Assembly: GCF_013404075.1 (NCBI RefSeq)
Contig: NZ_JACBJQ010000008.1
Span: 106,803 to 170,802 of the forward strand
Length of the DNA: 64,000 bases
Direction of reading: 5' to 3'
Source of the DNA: Mycolicibacterium vinylchloridicum
GTDB taxonomy: Bacteria > Actinomycetota > Actinomycetes > Mycobacteriales > Mycobacteriaceae
The position numbers and the translations under genes are program-made. This document shows positions 26,598-34,791 of this stretch, piece after piece (within the stretch, counting starts at the first letter, position 1; each line of letters opens with the position of its first letter). Under the pieces are notes generated by a model. That model ran no database searches, had not been told where the DNA came from, and worked only from the letters and a program-made list of their open reading frames with translations.

Positions 26598-27084
26598 TTC
26601 CAAGAACTTCTGGGCGTTCGCCCTTCTGCTGAGCGGTGCGCTGGCGGCTGCGCCGGTCGCGCAGGCCGACGAAGCATTCTGGGGTGGTTGGTACAAGATC
26701 ACCTTCCACACCGACCAGAAGTCCGGCACCAGTGTTGCGGCCACGCAGCAGGAGACGCCGTACACCGCCTCCTACAAGATCACCACGAACTGTGCGTCCG
26801 ACATCTGCACCGCTTCTGTGCTGGACGGGCCGACGCCCAAGGAGAACGCAACGCAGTCAACCACTTTCGTGTGGTCTGATTCGCAATGGTCGCGCTCGAA
26901 CAGCTGGCGATGGGATTGCACACTGCCGGACGGCACGATCACCTACGATCCGGCGCACTCGGTGACGACCTACAAGCCGCAGTCCGACGGCTCGTTGTCG
27001 GGAACGTTCCAGACCACGATCGAGAGCGGTGCCTGTCAGGGCACGGTCATCATCCCGGTAACGGCGGTTCCCACCTCGTCCTGA
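26590..27084 (+). CDS. Small secreted protein of unknown function
   Basis: About 164 residues. The TTG at 26590 is the likely start because GAGAG precedes it and a good signal peptide follows at once (KNFWAFALLLSGALAAAPVAQA-D, cleavage near residue 25). In-frame GTG at 26575 and ATG at 26515 lie within the preceding gene. The mature part is rich in Thr/Ser and has four cysteines (NCASDIC, WDCTL, GACQG), suggesting two disulfides outside the membrane. It overlaps the upstream gene by eight bases and is probably co-translated with it. I do not recognise a family. Confidence 0.7.
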   Translation: MADSKNFWAFALLLSGALAAAPVAQADEAFWGGWYKITFHTDQKSGTSVAATQQETPYTASYKITTNCASDICTASVLDGPTPKENATQSTTFVWSDSQWSRSNSWRWDCTLPDGTITYDPAHSVTTYKPQSDGSLSGTFQTTIESGACQGTVIIPVTAVPTSS

Positions 27085-27102
27085 CCCTCTAGGGTGCCAA
27101 GC

Positions 27103-28515
27103 ATGAATCGTCTCGATCGCTTCTTCGAGATCAGCGCCCGCGGGTCGACGATCGGTGCCGAGGTTCGCGGCGGCCTGGTCACGTTCATCGCCATGGCCTA
27201 CATCATTGTGTTAAACCCGATCATCTTGTCAGGGGCCGCCGACGTGACCGGCAACAGGCTGGGGTTCGCGCAGGTTTCGGCGACCACCTCGTTGGCGGCC
27301 GGCGTGATGACGATCCTGTTCGGCATCTTCGCCCGGATGCCGTTCGCGTTCGCCGCCGGTCTCGGCATCAACTCGTTTCTCGCGACAACGGTGGTCGGCA
27401 CGGTCAGCTGGCCCGAGGCGATGGGCCTGGTGGTGATCAACGGGCTCATCATCGTCGCTCTGGCCGTCACCGGGCTGCGCAGGCTGGTCTTCGATGCCGT
27501 ACCCATCCAGCTCAAACTCGCGATCACCGCGGGCATCGGGTTGTTCATCATGTTCATCGGCCTGGTCGACGCCGGTTTCATCTCGTCGACCGGATTACCT
27601 TCTCCCCCGGTCGGATTGGGCGGCGGCGGGCACGGTTCGATCAGCGCGGTGCCCACCGTGGTGTTCGTGTTCACCCTCTTGGTCACCGCCGTCCTCGTGG
27701 TGCGCAAGGTTCGAGGCGGCATTCTGATCGGGCTGGTGGCGGGCACCGTCGTCGCGGTCATCATCGAGGCGATCTGGCATCTGGGATCCGCGACGCAGAA
27801 GCCGGGCGGCTGGACGTTGTCGGTGCCGGCGCTGTCGGGGTCGCCCTTCGCGTTTCCCGACCTGTCGCTGGTGGGCGCCTTCAGTTTCGACAGTTTCGGA
27901 CGGATCGGCGTCCTGGCCGCCACGATGCTGGTGTTCACGTTGGTGTTCGCCAACTTCTTCGACGCGATGGGAACGTTCACCGGGCTGTCGCGCGAGGCCG
28001 GCCTGGCCGACGAGAGCGGGAACTTTGCGCGCTTGCGCTCGGCGCTCGTCGTGGAGGGTGCCGGCGCGGTGGTCGGCGGCGCAGGCTCCGCGTCGTCGAA
28101 CACCGTGTTCATCGAGTCCGGCGCCGGTATCGAGGAAGGTGCCCGCACCGGGCTGGCCAACCTCGTCACCGGCGCGCTGTTCCTGGCCGCCATGTTCATC
28201 GGGCCGCTGGCCCAGATCGTGCCGACCGAAGTCGCCGCGGCCGCGCTGGTGATCGTCGGAACCATGATGTTCTCTGCGCTTCGGCACGTGGACGTCTCGG
28301 AATTCTCGGTCGCCCTGCCCGTCGTGCTGACTGTCGCCGTGATGCCGTTCAGCTACTCGATCGCCAACGGCATCGGCGTCGGCTTCATCACCTGGGTCGT
28401 GGTGCGATCGGCGGCGGGCAAGGCGCGCGAGATCAGTCCCCTGCTGTGGATCGTCGCGGCAGGGTTCGTGCTGTACTTCACCCGTGCCGGGATCGAGTCA
28501 CTGCTCGGGGCGTGA
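27103..28515 (+). CDS. NCS2/AzgA-type purine permease
   Basis: A 470-residue multi-spanning membrane protein starting at ATG 27103, with AGGGTG upstream; a GTG at 27094 is less likely. The N-terminal RFFEISARGSTIGAEVRGGLVTFIAMAY, the segment FAAGLGINSFLATTVV and the central FANFFDAMGTFTGLSREAGL are diagnostic of the AzgA branch of the NCS2 family, which imports adenine, guanine or hypoxanthine with protons. About 12-14 hydrophobic segments are visible. The next gene starts 37 bases later on the same strand. No purine catabolic genes lie beside it. Confidence 0.92.
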   Translation: MNRLDRFFEISARGSTIGAEVRGGLVTFIAMAYIIVLNPIILSGAADVTGNRLGFAQVSATTSLAAGVMTILFGIFARMPFAFAAGLGINSFLATTVVGTVSWPEAMGLVVINGLIIVALAVTGLRRLVFDAVPIQLKLAITAGIGLFIMFIGLVDAGFISSTGLPSPPVGLGGGGHGSISAVPTVVFVFTLLVTAVLVVRKVRGGILIGLVAGTVVAVIIEAIWHLGSATQKPGGWTLSVPALSGSPFAFPDLSLVGAFSFDSFGRIGVLAATMLVFTLVFANFFDAMGTFTGLSREAGLADESGNFARLRSALVVEGAGAVVGGAGSASSNTVFIESGAGIEEGARTGLANLVTGALFLAAMFIGPLAQIVPTEVAAAALVIVGTMMFSALRHVDVSEFSVALPVVLTVAVMPFSYSIANGIGVGFITWVVVRSAAGKAREISPLLWIVAAGFVLYFTRAGIESLLGA

Positions 28516-28552
28516 GCAGGGGCTCGACGAGATTCCCCAGGTGCATGGCACG

Positions 28553-29386
28553 ATGGCGCTGATGCTGCCTACCGACAACCACGTGCACTCACGATGGTCC
28601 TGGGACACTGCGGGTTCGTCCTCGATGGAGCTGGCGTGCGCTCGGGCTGTCGAATTGGGCATCCCGGGTTTGGCGTTCACCGAGCACGTCGACTTCACGG
28701 CCTGGCATTCCGGCGACGTCGGCAGTCGCTGCGGCCACACCGTCGGGCCGCGGCCGCATGTCCAGCCGTTCGATGTCGAGGGCTACTCGGCCGATCTTGC
28801 GCGATGCCGAGAATCGTTCCCGCAGCTGCACATTCTGTCCGGAATCGAGGCCGGCGAGCCGCATCTGTTCTCCAGCGGCGTGGCCGCCGTCCTCGCTTCC
28901 GGCGACTTCGACCGGGTGCTTGGCAGCCTTCACGCGATCGAGTGCGAGGGCGAGTTGCAATTCGTCGACCATGCGCTGTTCGCCCGGCTCGATGCCGGCG
29001 CGCTCATGTGCCGGTATTTCGAGGAATTGCTCGTGCTTGTGGAGAGCTCGGCTGTGTTCGGTGTGCTCGCGCACTGCGACTACCCCCGCCGATACTGGCC
29101 TGCGTCGTCGGGTGGATACCACGAGGACGAATTCGAGGAGCGCTACCGGGCGGTGTTTCGTGCTCTGGCCGCCTCGGGTCGGGCCTTGGAGATCAACACC
29201 CGAAGTCCGCTGGCATCAGTGGACTTGGTGAGTTGGTGGTGGCAGTCCGGCGGGGATGCGGTGTCCTTCGGCAGCGACGCGCACGCTCCCTATTCGGTGG
29301 GCAACCACTTCGCGGTTGCCGTCGACATTGTGGAGGCTGCCGGATTCCGGCCCGGCCGTGACCGTTTCGACTTCTGGCGTCGCTGA
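28553..29386 (+). CDS. PHP-domain phosphoesterase (histidinol-phosphatase-like)
   Basis: A 277-residue PHP-superfamily protein from the ATG at 28553 (alternative ATG nine bases later). The metal ligands of the family are visible: DNHVHS near the N-terminus, FTEHVDF, SLHAIE, LAHCDYPRRY, and GSDAHAP near the C-terminus. These bind a trinuclear metal centre that hydrolyses phosphate monoesters; HisK-type histidinol-phosphate phosphatases are the best known members. There are no histidine genes nearby, so the substrate is open. Its stop lies two bases from the stop of the GntR gene that begins the phosphonate locus on the opposite strand. Confidence 0.88.
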   Translation: MALMLPTDNHVHSRWSWDTAGSSSMELACARAVELGIPGLAFTEHVDFTAWHSGDVGSRCGHTVGPRPHVQPFDVEGYSADLARCRESFPQLHILSGIEAGEPHLFSSGVAAVLASGDFDRVLGSLHAIECEGELQFVDHALFARLDAGALMCRYFEELLVLVESSAVFGVLAHCDYPRRYWPASSGGYHEDEFEERYRAVFRALAASGRALEINTRSPLASVDLVSWWWQSGGDAVSFGSDAHAPYSVGNHFAVAVDIVEAAGFRPGRDRFDFWRR

Positions 29387-29387
29387 C

Positions 29388-30083
29388 TCACGCGTCGTCG
29401 ACGAGTGTGGTCTGGAACGCGACACGGTCGCCGCGGTACAGCGCACGCACCATCTCGATCGGCCTGCCGCGCGAATCCAGCGAGCGCCTGCGCAGATGCA
29501 GCATCGGCATCGCGGTCGTGGTCAGCAGCAGACCGGCCTCACGGGGAGTCGGCAGGATCGTCTCGATGAGCTCCTCGGCCGAGGCGAAGTGCACGCCCGT
29601 CGTCCGGATCGCGGCGTAGAGCGAGGTTTCCGGATCGAAGCTGTCGTAGAGTCCGCCGAACCGAGCGGTCGGCAGATAAGTGCTCTCGAGTCCGATGCGC
29701 TCGTTGTCGGCCAGCAAAACACGCTCCAGATGCATCACCGGTTCGCCCACTTGGACGTCGAGTCCGCCCGACAGATCCGGGGTGGCCTCGATATCCGCCC
29801 AGGTCACCAGGATGCGGCCCGGCTTTCGGCCCATCCGCTCGGCGCCCTCGGTGTACGACCGAAGCGAAAGCGGTTGTGTCAGTTTCGGTTTGGCCACCAC
29901 CGTGCCGCGGCCACGGCGTTGGATGCGGCCCTCCAGCAACAACTCGTGCAATGCTTGCCGAACCGTGTCGCGAGCGACACCGAAGCGCACGGCCAAGTCC
30001 CGCTCGGCGGGTACCGGATCTCCCTCCGTCAGGCCGGCCAAGAGTTCGTCGAGTCCGTTGCGAACGAGGTGCACCTTGCTCAT
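29388..30083 (-). CDS. GntR-family regulator of the phosphonate locus
   Basis: A 231-residue regulator with winged helix at residues 22-65 (PVPAERDLAVRFGVARDTVR, EGRIQRRGRGTVVAKP) and a UTRA effector domain (GEPVMHLERVLLADNERIGL, FDPETSLYAAIRTTGVHFAS, RPIEMVRALYRGDRVAFQT). The pattern resembles regulators found beside aminoethylphosphonate genes. Its ATG overlaps the stop of the HD-domain gene (ATGA). A matching palindrome at 30644-30659 in the divergent promoter region is the likely operator. The effector is probably the imported phosphonate or a breakdown product. Confidence 0.9.
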   Translation of the reverse strand: MSKVHLVRNGLDELLAGLTEGDPVPAERDLAVRFGVARDTVRQALHELLLEGRIQRRGRGTVVAKPKLTQPLSLRSYTEGAERMGRKPGRILVTWADIEATPDLSGGLDVQVGEPVMHLERVLLADNERIGLESTYLPTARFGGLYDSFDPETSLYAAIRTTGVHFASAEELIETILPTPREAGLLLTTTAMPMLHLRRRSLDSRGRPIEMVRALYRGDRVAFQTTLVDDA

Positions 30084-30631
30084 GCCGCGCCGCGCCGTCC
30101 GAGCACCCGCCGGGCGACGCGGAGTACGTCCTCGATGGTGGCCGCGGACGCGCCGGGGACTTTCGCGGCATCATCGTAGGACCGGAGCCGCAGCGCATCG
30201 GACCACCATGGGTGACAGATCATTTCGCCATCCACCGCCGCACCGCCCTGCGCCTGCAGGGACAGCACCGAAGTGGCCGACAGGGTTGCGAAGTAGCCGG
30301 GATCGGTCGCTGCCAGATAGCGCTTGGCCGCGACATGCGCTCCGGCAAGCCATCCCACGCGGGCACCGTATCGGGGTGTGAGCCAGTCTCGTGCGGCCGC
30401 ATCGTGACAACGCCGGTTCGGCAAATCGCACAGCGGACTGTGCGCAAGGTCGTGCAGCGCGGCAGCAAGCACCAGCTCGTCGTCCGCGCCGTCGTCAACG
30501 GCTCGGGCGGCCGCCTGCAGCGCGTGGTCGAGGTCATCGACCGCGTCTTCGTCCCACACTCCGCGCAGGGAACCCAATAACGCGGCAGTCTCGGCCAACA
30601 CGATCGATTCCTCGGTCTGAGTCACCGCCAC
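30080..30631 (-). CDS. PhnZ-like HD-domain oxygenase, phosphonate-locus type
   Basis: A 183-residue HD-domain protein with a GTG start. The metal-ligand pattern of the mixed-valence di-iron oxygenase PhnZ can be followed: H36, H60-D61 (ALHDLAH), H76, H99 (GAHVAAKRYL, with K103) and D153/D154 (LRSYDDAAK). The stretch LSATSVLSLQAQGG is typical of the phosphonate-associated HD family (TIGR03276). PhnZ and TmpB cleave the C-P bond of 1-hydroxy-2-amino(alkyl)ethylphosphonates with O2. By eye alignment, the PhnZ substrate-pocket Tyr24 and Glu27 are here W26 and D29. No hydroxylase (PhnY/TmpA) to make the usual substrate is encoded nearby. Confidence 0.85.
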   Translation of the reverse strand: MAVTQTEESIVLAETAALLGSLRGVWDEDAVDDLDHALQAAARAVDDGADDELVLAAALHDLAHSPLCDLPNRRCHDAAARDWLTPRYGARVGWLAGAHVAAKRYLAATDPGYFATLSATSVLSLQAQGGAAVDGEMICHPWWSDALRLRSYDDAAKVPGASAATIEDVLRVARRVLGRRGAA

Positions 30632-30643
30632 AGATTACCTCGA

Positions 30644-30659
30644 ATTGGTCTATACCAAT
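30644..30659. promoter_or_regulatory. GntR-type operator in the divergent phosphonate promoter region
   Basis: ATTGGTCTATACCAAT has perfect ATTGGT/ACCAAT arms around CTAT. It closely resembles the TGGTCTA(G/T)ACCA sites bound by HutC/NagR/DasR-type GntR proteins. It lies 12 bases upstream of the HD gene start and 75 bases before the FAD gene start, well placed to control both directions. Confidence 0.75.
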
Positions 30660-30734
30660 CGTTAATGTTCTGTTCAGGCGGGCAGAACCGCACCGTAGGT
30701 CCACCGACGCTCGGGGTGTAGAACCTCGATACCC

Positions 30735-31850
30735 ATGCGGGTGACGATTGTCGGTGGCGGCGTGCTCGGCACGGCGCATGCCTGGGAAGCCGTCGAGCGC
30801 GGACACAGCGTCCTCCATCTCGAACGGGAGATCGAGGCCCGCGGCGCCACGGTTCGCAACTTCGGACTGGTGTGGGTGTCCGGGCGAGCAGATCACGAAC
30901 TCGGTGCCGCGCTCCGAGCCCGCGAGTTATGGGAGAAGATCGGTGAGCGTGTTGCCGGCGTCGGCTTTCGGCCCGTCGGATCGGTGACCGTGCTTCGCAC
31001 CGACCGTGAGCTGGCCGTCGCAGACGAAGTCTCCCGGCGCCCGGACGCAGCCCGGCGCGGCTTCCGCGTGCTGGGCGCGAACGAGGTTCGCGCCCTCAAT
31101 CCCGCTCTGCGCGGTACGTTCACCGCCGGACTTCACTGCTCACGCGATGCCGCGGTGGAGTCCCGTCACGCGCTGCCGGCCATCCGGGCCCACCTGGAGA
31201 GCACCGGTCGCTACACCTTCCTGGCCGGCACCGAAGCCCGCTCCGTCGACGGCGGCATCGTGCGCGACGATCGGGGTGGCAGGCACGAGAGCGATGTGGT
31301 GCTGCTGTGCCCGGGCGCGGCACATGGCGGGCTGACTCGGGAAGTCGCCGGCGACCTCCCGGTGCGACGTGTCCGGCTGCAGATGATGCAGACGGAGCCG
31401 CTGGGTGAACGCCTCACCACCGCCATCGCCGACGGCGACAGCTTCCGGTACTACCCCGGTTACGCCGGATCGGCGCTGAACGAACTGCGGGACAACGAAC
31501 CTCAACACACAGTTGCCGATACGAACCAGATGCAGCTTCTGTGTGTCCAGCGCCTACACGGCGGGCTCACCATCGGCGACACCCACGAGTACACCGAACC
31601 GTTCGGGTTCGACGTCCACGAGCCACCGTACGAGTACCTGACCGACCTGGTCTCCGAACTCCTCGGCCGGCCGCTGCCCCCCGTTCGGCAGCGCTGGGCA
31701 GGCGTCTACAGCCAGTGCACCGACCCCGGCGAACTGGTGTGCCGACGGGCGATCGGGCACGACCTGTGGGTGATCACCGGACCCGGCGGTCGTGGAATGA
31801 CACTGGCTCCGGCGATCGCGGAACACACCGCCGAACTCATCGGCATCTGA
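30735..31850 (+). CDS. FAD-dependent amine oxidoreductase, phosphonate-locus type
   Basis: A 371-residue DAO-fold flavoprotein with an N-terminal FAD loop (VTIVGGGVLGTAHAWEAVER) and ARGATVRNFGLVWVSG, a layout matching the TIGR03364 family found in phosphonate gene clusters. The C-terminal signature DLWVITGPGGRGMTLAPAIAE closes the FAD site. Related enzymes oxidise aminoethylphosphonate or its N-methyl derivative to phosphonoacetaldehyde, replacing the transaminase PhnW. It is the first gene of the rightward operon, directly before a PhnX-like hydrolase that would use that aldehyde, which supports this role. Confidence 0.88.
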   Translation: MRVTIVGGGVLGTAHAWEAVERGHSVLHLEREIEARGATVRNFGLVWVSGRADHELGAALRARELWEKIGERVAGVGFRPVGSVTVLRTDRELAVADEVSRRPDAARRGFRVLGANEVRALNPALRGTFTAGLHCSRDAAVESRHALPAIRAHLESTGRYTFLAGTEARSVDGGIVRDDRGGRHESDVVLLCPGAAHGGLTREVAGDLPVRRVRLQMMQTEPLGERLTTAIADGDSFRYYPGYAGSALNELRDNEPQHTVADTNQMQLLCVQRLHGGLTIGDTHEYTEPFGFDVHEPPYEYLTDLVSELLGRPLPPVRQRWAGVYSQCTDPGELVCRRAIGHDLWVITGPGGRGMTLAPAIAEHTAELIGI

Positions 31851-31865
31851 GCACAACGAAGGAAT

Positions 31866-32555
31866 ATGGTGGCGGACAACACTATTCAGCTGACGGTAAT
31901 CGACATGGCCGGTACCACGGTGGCCGATGACGGTTTGGTGGTCGAGGCGTTCGAGGCAGCGGCAACCGCCGCGGGTCTGCCATCAAGCGGCGCCGAACGC
32001 GACCACGCCCGCCAGTTCGTGCTCGACACCATGGGGCAGTCGAAGATCTCCGTGTTCCGGTCCTTGTTTGTGCGCGAAGAGCTTGCGCAGCAAGCTAATC
32101 GGGCATTCGAGGCCGCCTATGAAGGGCTCATCCACGAGGGCAGGGCCCGCCCACTCCCCGGTGCTGCCGAGGCCCTCACCACGCTACGTGGCGCCGGGGT
32201 GAAGGTCGCGTTGACGACGGGTTTCAGCGCCACCACCCAGGAGAAACTCTTGGCCGCCCTGGGCTGGGAGTCGCTGGCCGATCTCGTGCTGGCACCTGGG
32301 CATGGTGTGCGAGGCAGGCCGTACCCGGACCTGATCCTGACCGCCCTGATGCGTCTGCAGGCCGACGGTGTTGGCAACGTCGCCGCACTCGGCGATACCA
32401 GCAGTGACATCGACAGCGCACACCGAGCGGGCTGCGCTATCGCGGCCGGAACGCTGACCGGGGCCCACAACCGCCAGCAGCTCCACGATGCGGGTGCGAC
32501 ACACATCGTGCCGACCGTCACCGAGTTCGCTGATCTTGTCCTGCAATTCCGCTGA
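31866..32555 (+). CDS. PhnX-like HAD hydrolase (phosphonatase-like)
   Basis: A 229-residue HAD-superfamily protein. Motif I is D13-M-A15-G-T-T, with the Ala in place of the second Asp that marks phosphonoacetaldehyde hydrolases. In the cap domain M56-G57-x2-K60 aligns with the M-G-x2-K53 of PhnX, whose Lys forms a Schiff base with the aldehyde. RGRPYPDLIL also matches the family, and LGDTSSDIDSAHRAGC supplies motif IV. It would split phosphonoacetaldehyde into acetaldehyde and phosphate. It starts 16 bases after the flavoprotein gene and precedes the importer. Confidence 0.88.
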   Translation: MVADNTIQLTVIDMAGTTVADDGLVVEAFEAAATAAGLPSSGAERDHARQFVLDTMGQSKISVFRSLFVREELAQQANRAFEAAYEGLIHEGRARPLPGAAEALTTLRGAGVKVALTTGFSATTQEKLLAALGWESLADLVLAPGHGVRGRPYPDLILTALMRLQADGVGNVAALGDTSSDIDSAHRAGCAIAAGTLTGAHNRQQLHDAGATHIVPTVTEFADLVLQFR

Positions 32556-32570
32556 AAACGAGAGGTGCTC

Positions 32571-33617
32571 ATGAAGATTCGCAAGTGGGCGATGGCGGCC
32601 ACCGTGGCTGTCGTCGCAATGTCGGTAGGAGCCTGTGGCGGCACCGGCACGTCGGGTTCCGGTGGGGGCACGACGTTGACTGTCTACAGCGCCGACGGCC
32701 TTGGGACCTGGTACAAGAGCCAGTTCGCCAAATTCACCAAGGACACCGGCATCAACGTCAACGTGGTCGAGGCCGGGTCCGGCGAGGTGGTGTCGCGTGT
32801 AGAGAAGGAGCAGGCCAACCCGCAGGCAGACTTGTTGGTGACGCTGCCGCCGTTCATTCAGAAGGCGGACAAGTCCGGCCTGCTGCAACCCAGCGGTGCT
32901 GACACCACAGGCATGTCGGCCGACCTGGTCGGCCCCGACGGCAAATACGTCGCGATCGTGAACAACGCGCTGAGTTTCATCGCCAACCCCGGTGCCAATC
33001 CGGCGCCGGCCAGCTGGGACGATCTGCTGAGGCCCGAATTCAAGGGCAAGCTGCAGTATTCGACACCGGGTCAGGCAGGTGACGGCACCGCGGTGCTGGT
33101 TCTCTTGCAGCACTTGATGGGAAAGCCGGGCGCACTGGAATATCTGGGCAAACTGCAGGCCAACAACGTCGGGCCGTCGTCATCCACCGGCAAGCTCCAG
33201 CCGAAGGTGAGCAACGGCGAGCTATTGGTCGCCAACGGCGATGTGCAGATGAATCTGGGTTCGATCAAGGACGACGGCTCGAAGTTCACCATCTTCTTCC
33301 CGGCGATGGCCGACCACACCCGAACCACAGTGGCGCTGCCCTATGTTGCGGGCGTCACCAAGGGTGCCCCGCACGCCGACGGCGCCAAGAAGCTGCTGAC
33401 GTTCCTGCTCTCCGATGACACCCAAAAGACCGTCGCGCAAGATGCATTGGGCATCCCGGTGAAGGATGCGATCGTCAAGGCGTCGGCAGGCTCGTCGGAC
33501 AACATGACGCCGACCGGTCTGCTCAACGGTGTGCAGATCTGGACGCCGGACTGGGACGCGGTGCTCGCCGACCTCGACGCCGACGTCGCCGCCTACCAGA
33601 AGGCCACCGGGAGCTGA
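32571..33617 (+). CDS. ABC transporter substrate-binding lipoprotein (aminoethylphosphonate type)
   Basis: A 348-residue exported protein. The lipobox V19-G-A-C22 follows a basic, hydrophobic leader (MKIRKWAMAATVAVVAMS), so it should be lipid-anchored. The mature part (TTLTVYSADGLGTWYKSQF, GSGEVVSRVEKEQANPQADL, PASWDDLLRPEFKGKLQYST) is typical of the iron/thiamine/aminoethylphosphonate class of binding proteins. With adjacent phosphonate-degrading enzymes, 2-aminoethylphosphonate or a methylated relative is the probable ligand. The ATPase gene follows after one base. Confidence 0.92.
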   Translation: MKIRKWAMAATVAVVAMSVGACGGTGTSGSGGGTTLTVYSADGLGTWYKSQFAKFTKDTGINVNVVEAGSGEVVSRVEKEQANPQADLLVTLPPFIQKADKSGLLQPSGADTTGMSADLVGPDGKYVAIVNNALSFIANPGANPAPASWDDLLRPEFKGKLQYSTPGQAGDGTAVLVLLQHLMGKPGALEYLGKLQANNVGPSSSTGKLQPKVSNGELLVANGDVQMNLGSIKDDGSKFTIFFPAMADHTRTTVALPYVAGVTKGAPHADGAKKLLTFLLSDDTQKTVAQDALGIPVKDAIVKASAGSSDNMTPTGLLNGVQIWTPDWDAVLADLDADVAAYQKATGS

Positions 33618-33618
33618 C

Positions 33619-34791
33619 ATGACCGAGATCGACGTCGGCTCCTCCCCTACCATGCCGGCTGCGCAACCGACGTCGACCCTGTCAGAGGCCACCCCGGCGA
33701 TCACATTTGACCGGGTCGGGGTGGCCTACGGGCGTGGTAAGAAGGCGACCAACGCGCTGGTCGACTTCAACCTCAAGGTTGCCGCCGGTGAGACGGTGGC
33801 GTTGCTGGGGCCCAGCGGTTCGGGCAAGTCGACCGCCCTGGGCGCGCTTGCCGGCTTTGTGCGGCCGACCTCGGGTAGCGTGCGCCTGGGCGGACGCGAC
33901 GTCACCGATCTGCCGCCGGCCAAACGTGGCATCGGGGTGGTGGTGCAGTCCTACGCGCTGTTCCCGCACATGAGGGTGGCCGACAATGTGTCCTTCGGGC
34001 TGAAGTCACACCGGGTTCCACGCGGCGAGATCGGCCCGCGGGTCGCCGAGGCTCTCGACATGGTCGGAATGTCTGCATTCGGAAAGCGTTTGCCGCGTGA
34101 GCTTTCCGGTGGGCAGCAGCAGCGGGTAGCGATCGCGCGGGCGCTGGCCATCCGACCCAAGGTGCTGCTGCTCGATGAGCCGCTTGCGGCTCTCGACGCC
34201 CAGCTGCGCCAGTCGATGCTCACCGAATTGCAGCAACTCAAGGAAGCCCTACCCGAGACCGCGATGCTGTATGTGACGCACGACCAGGCCGAGGCACTGG
34301 CCTTGGCAGACCGGATCGTGGTGATGAACGACGCTCGGTTGATGGATGTCGACACCGCCGAGAACCTGTGGAAGCGGCCACCGACCAGTTTCACGGCGGC
34401 GTTCCTCGGCGGCGCCAACCTGATCCCGTGCACTGTCGGCCGGGTCATCGGAACCTCGGCGCTGGTCACCATCGCGCACAAGACGGTCAGCGCGGAGGCG
34501 CCACAGCCCAGCGTCGGTCGCTCCGAGTGGGCACCGGGTTCGCAAGCCTTGTTGTGCATTCGGCCGCACGCGCTGCAGATCGTCGGACTCGGGCACCCGG
34601 AAGCATTGCGCGCGAACATCAATGCCTCGGTATGGCGGGGGGCAACCACGAGGGTGGTGTTGTCGGTCAACGGATTGTCCGACCGGCTCATCGAGGTCGA
34701 CGCTCCCGGCCACGCCGACTACCCGATCGGGACAGAAGTGGGGCTGCGCTTCCCGCAGCCGGCCGGAGTGCTCGTCGAGGCCGGCCGATGA
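33619..34791 (+). CDS. ABC transporter ATPase, phosphonate importer
   Basis: A 390-residue ATPase starting at ATG 33619. Walker A (GPSGSGKST, near residue 72), signature LSGGQQQR, Walker B VLLLDEP and the H-loop (YVTHDQAEAL) are all present. About 130 C-terminal residues form a regulatory TOBE-like region (LLCIRPHALQIVG, WRGATTRVVLSVNG), typical of Fbp/Pot-type importers. Its stop overlaps the start of the first permease (ATGA). It powers import of the ligand captured by the upstream lipoprotein. Confidence 0.93.
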   Translation: MTEIDVGSSPTMPAAQPTSTLSEATPAITFDRVGVAYGRGKKATNALVDFNLKVAAGETVALLGPSGSGKSTALGALAGFVRPTSGSVRLGGRDVTDLPPAKRGIGVVVQSYALFPHMRVADNVSFGLKSHRVPRGEIGPRVAEALDMVGMSAFGKRLPRELSGGQQQRVAIARALAIRPKVLLLDEPLAALDAQLRQSMLTELQQLKEALPETAMLYVTHDQAEALALADRIVVMNDARLMDVDTAENLWKRPPTSFTAAFLGGANLIPCTVGRVIGTSALVTIAHKTVSAEAPQPSVGRSEWAPGSQALLCIRPHALQIVGLGHPEALRANINASVWRGATTRVVLSVNGLSDRLIEVDAPGHADYPIGTEVGLRFPQPAGVLVEAGR

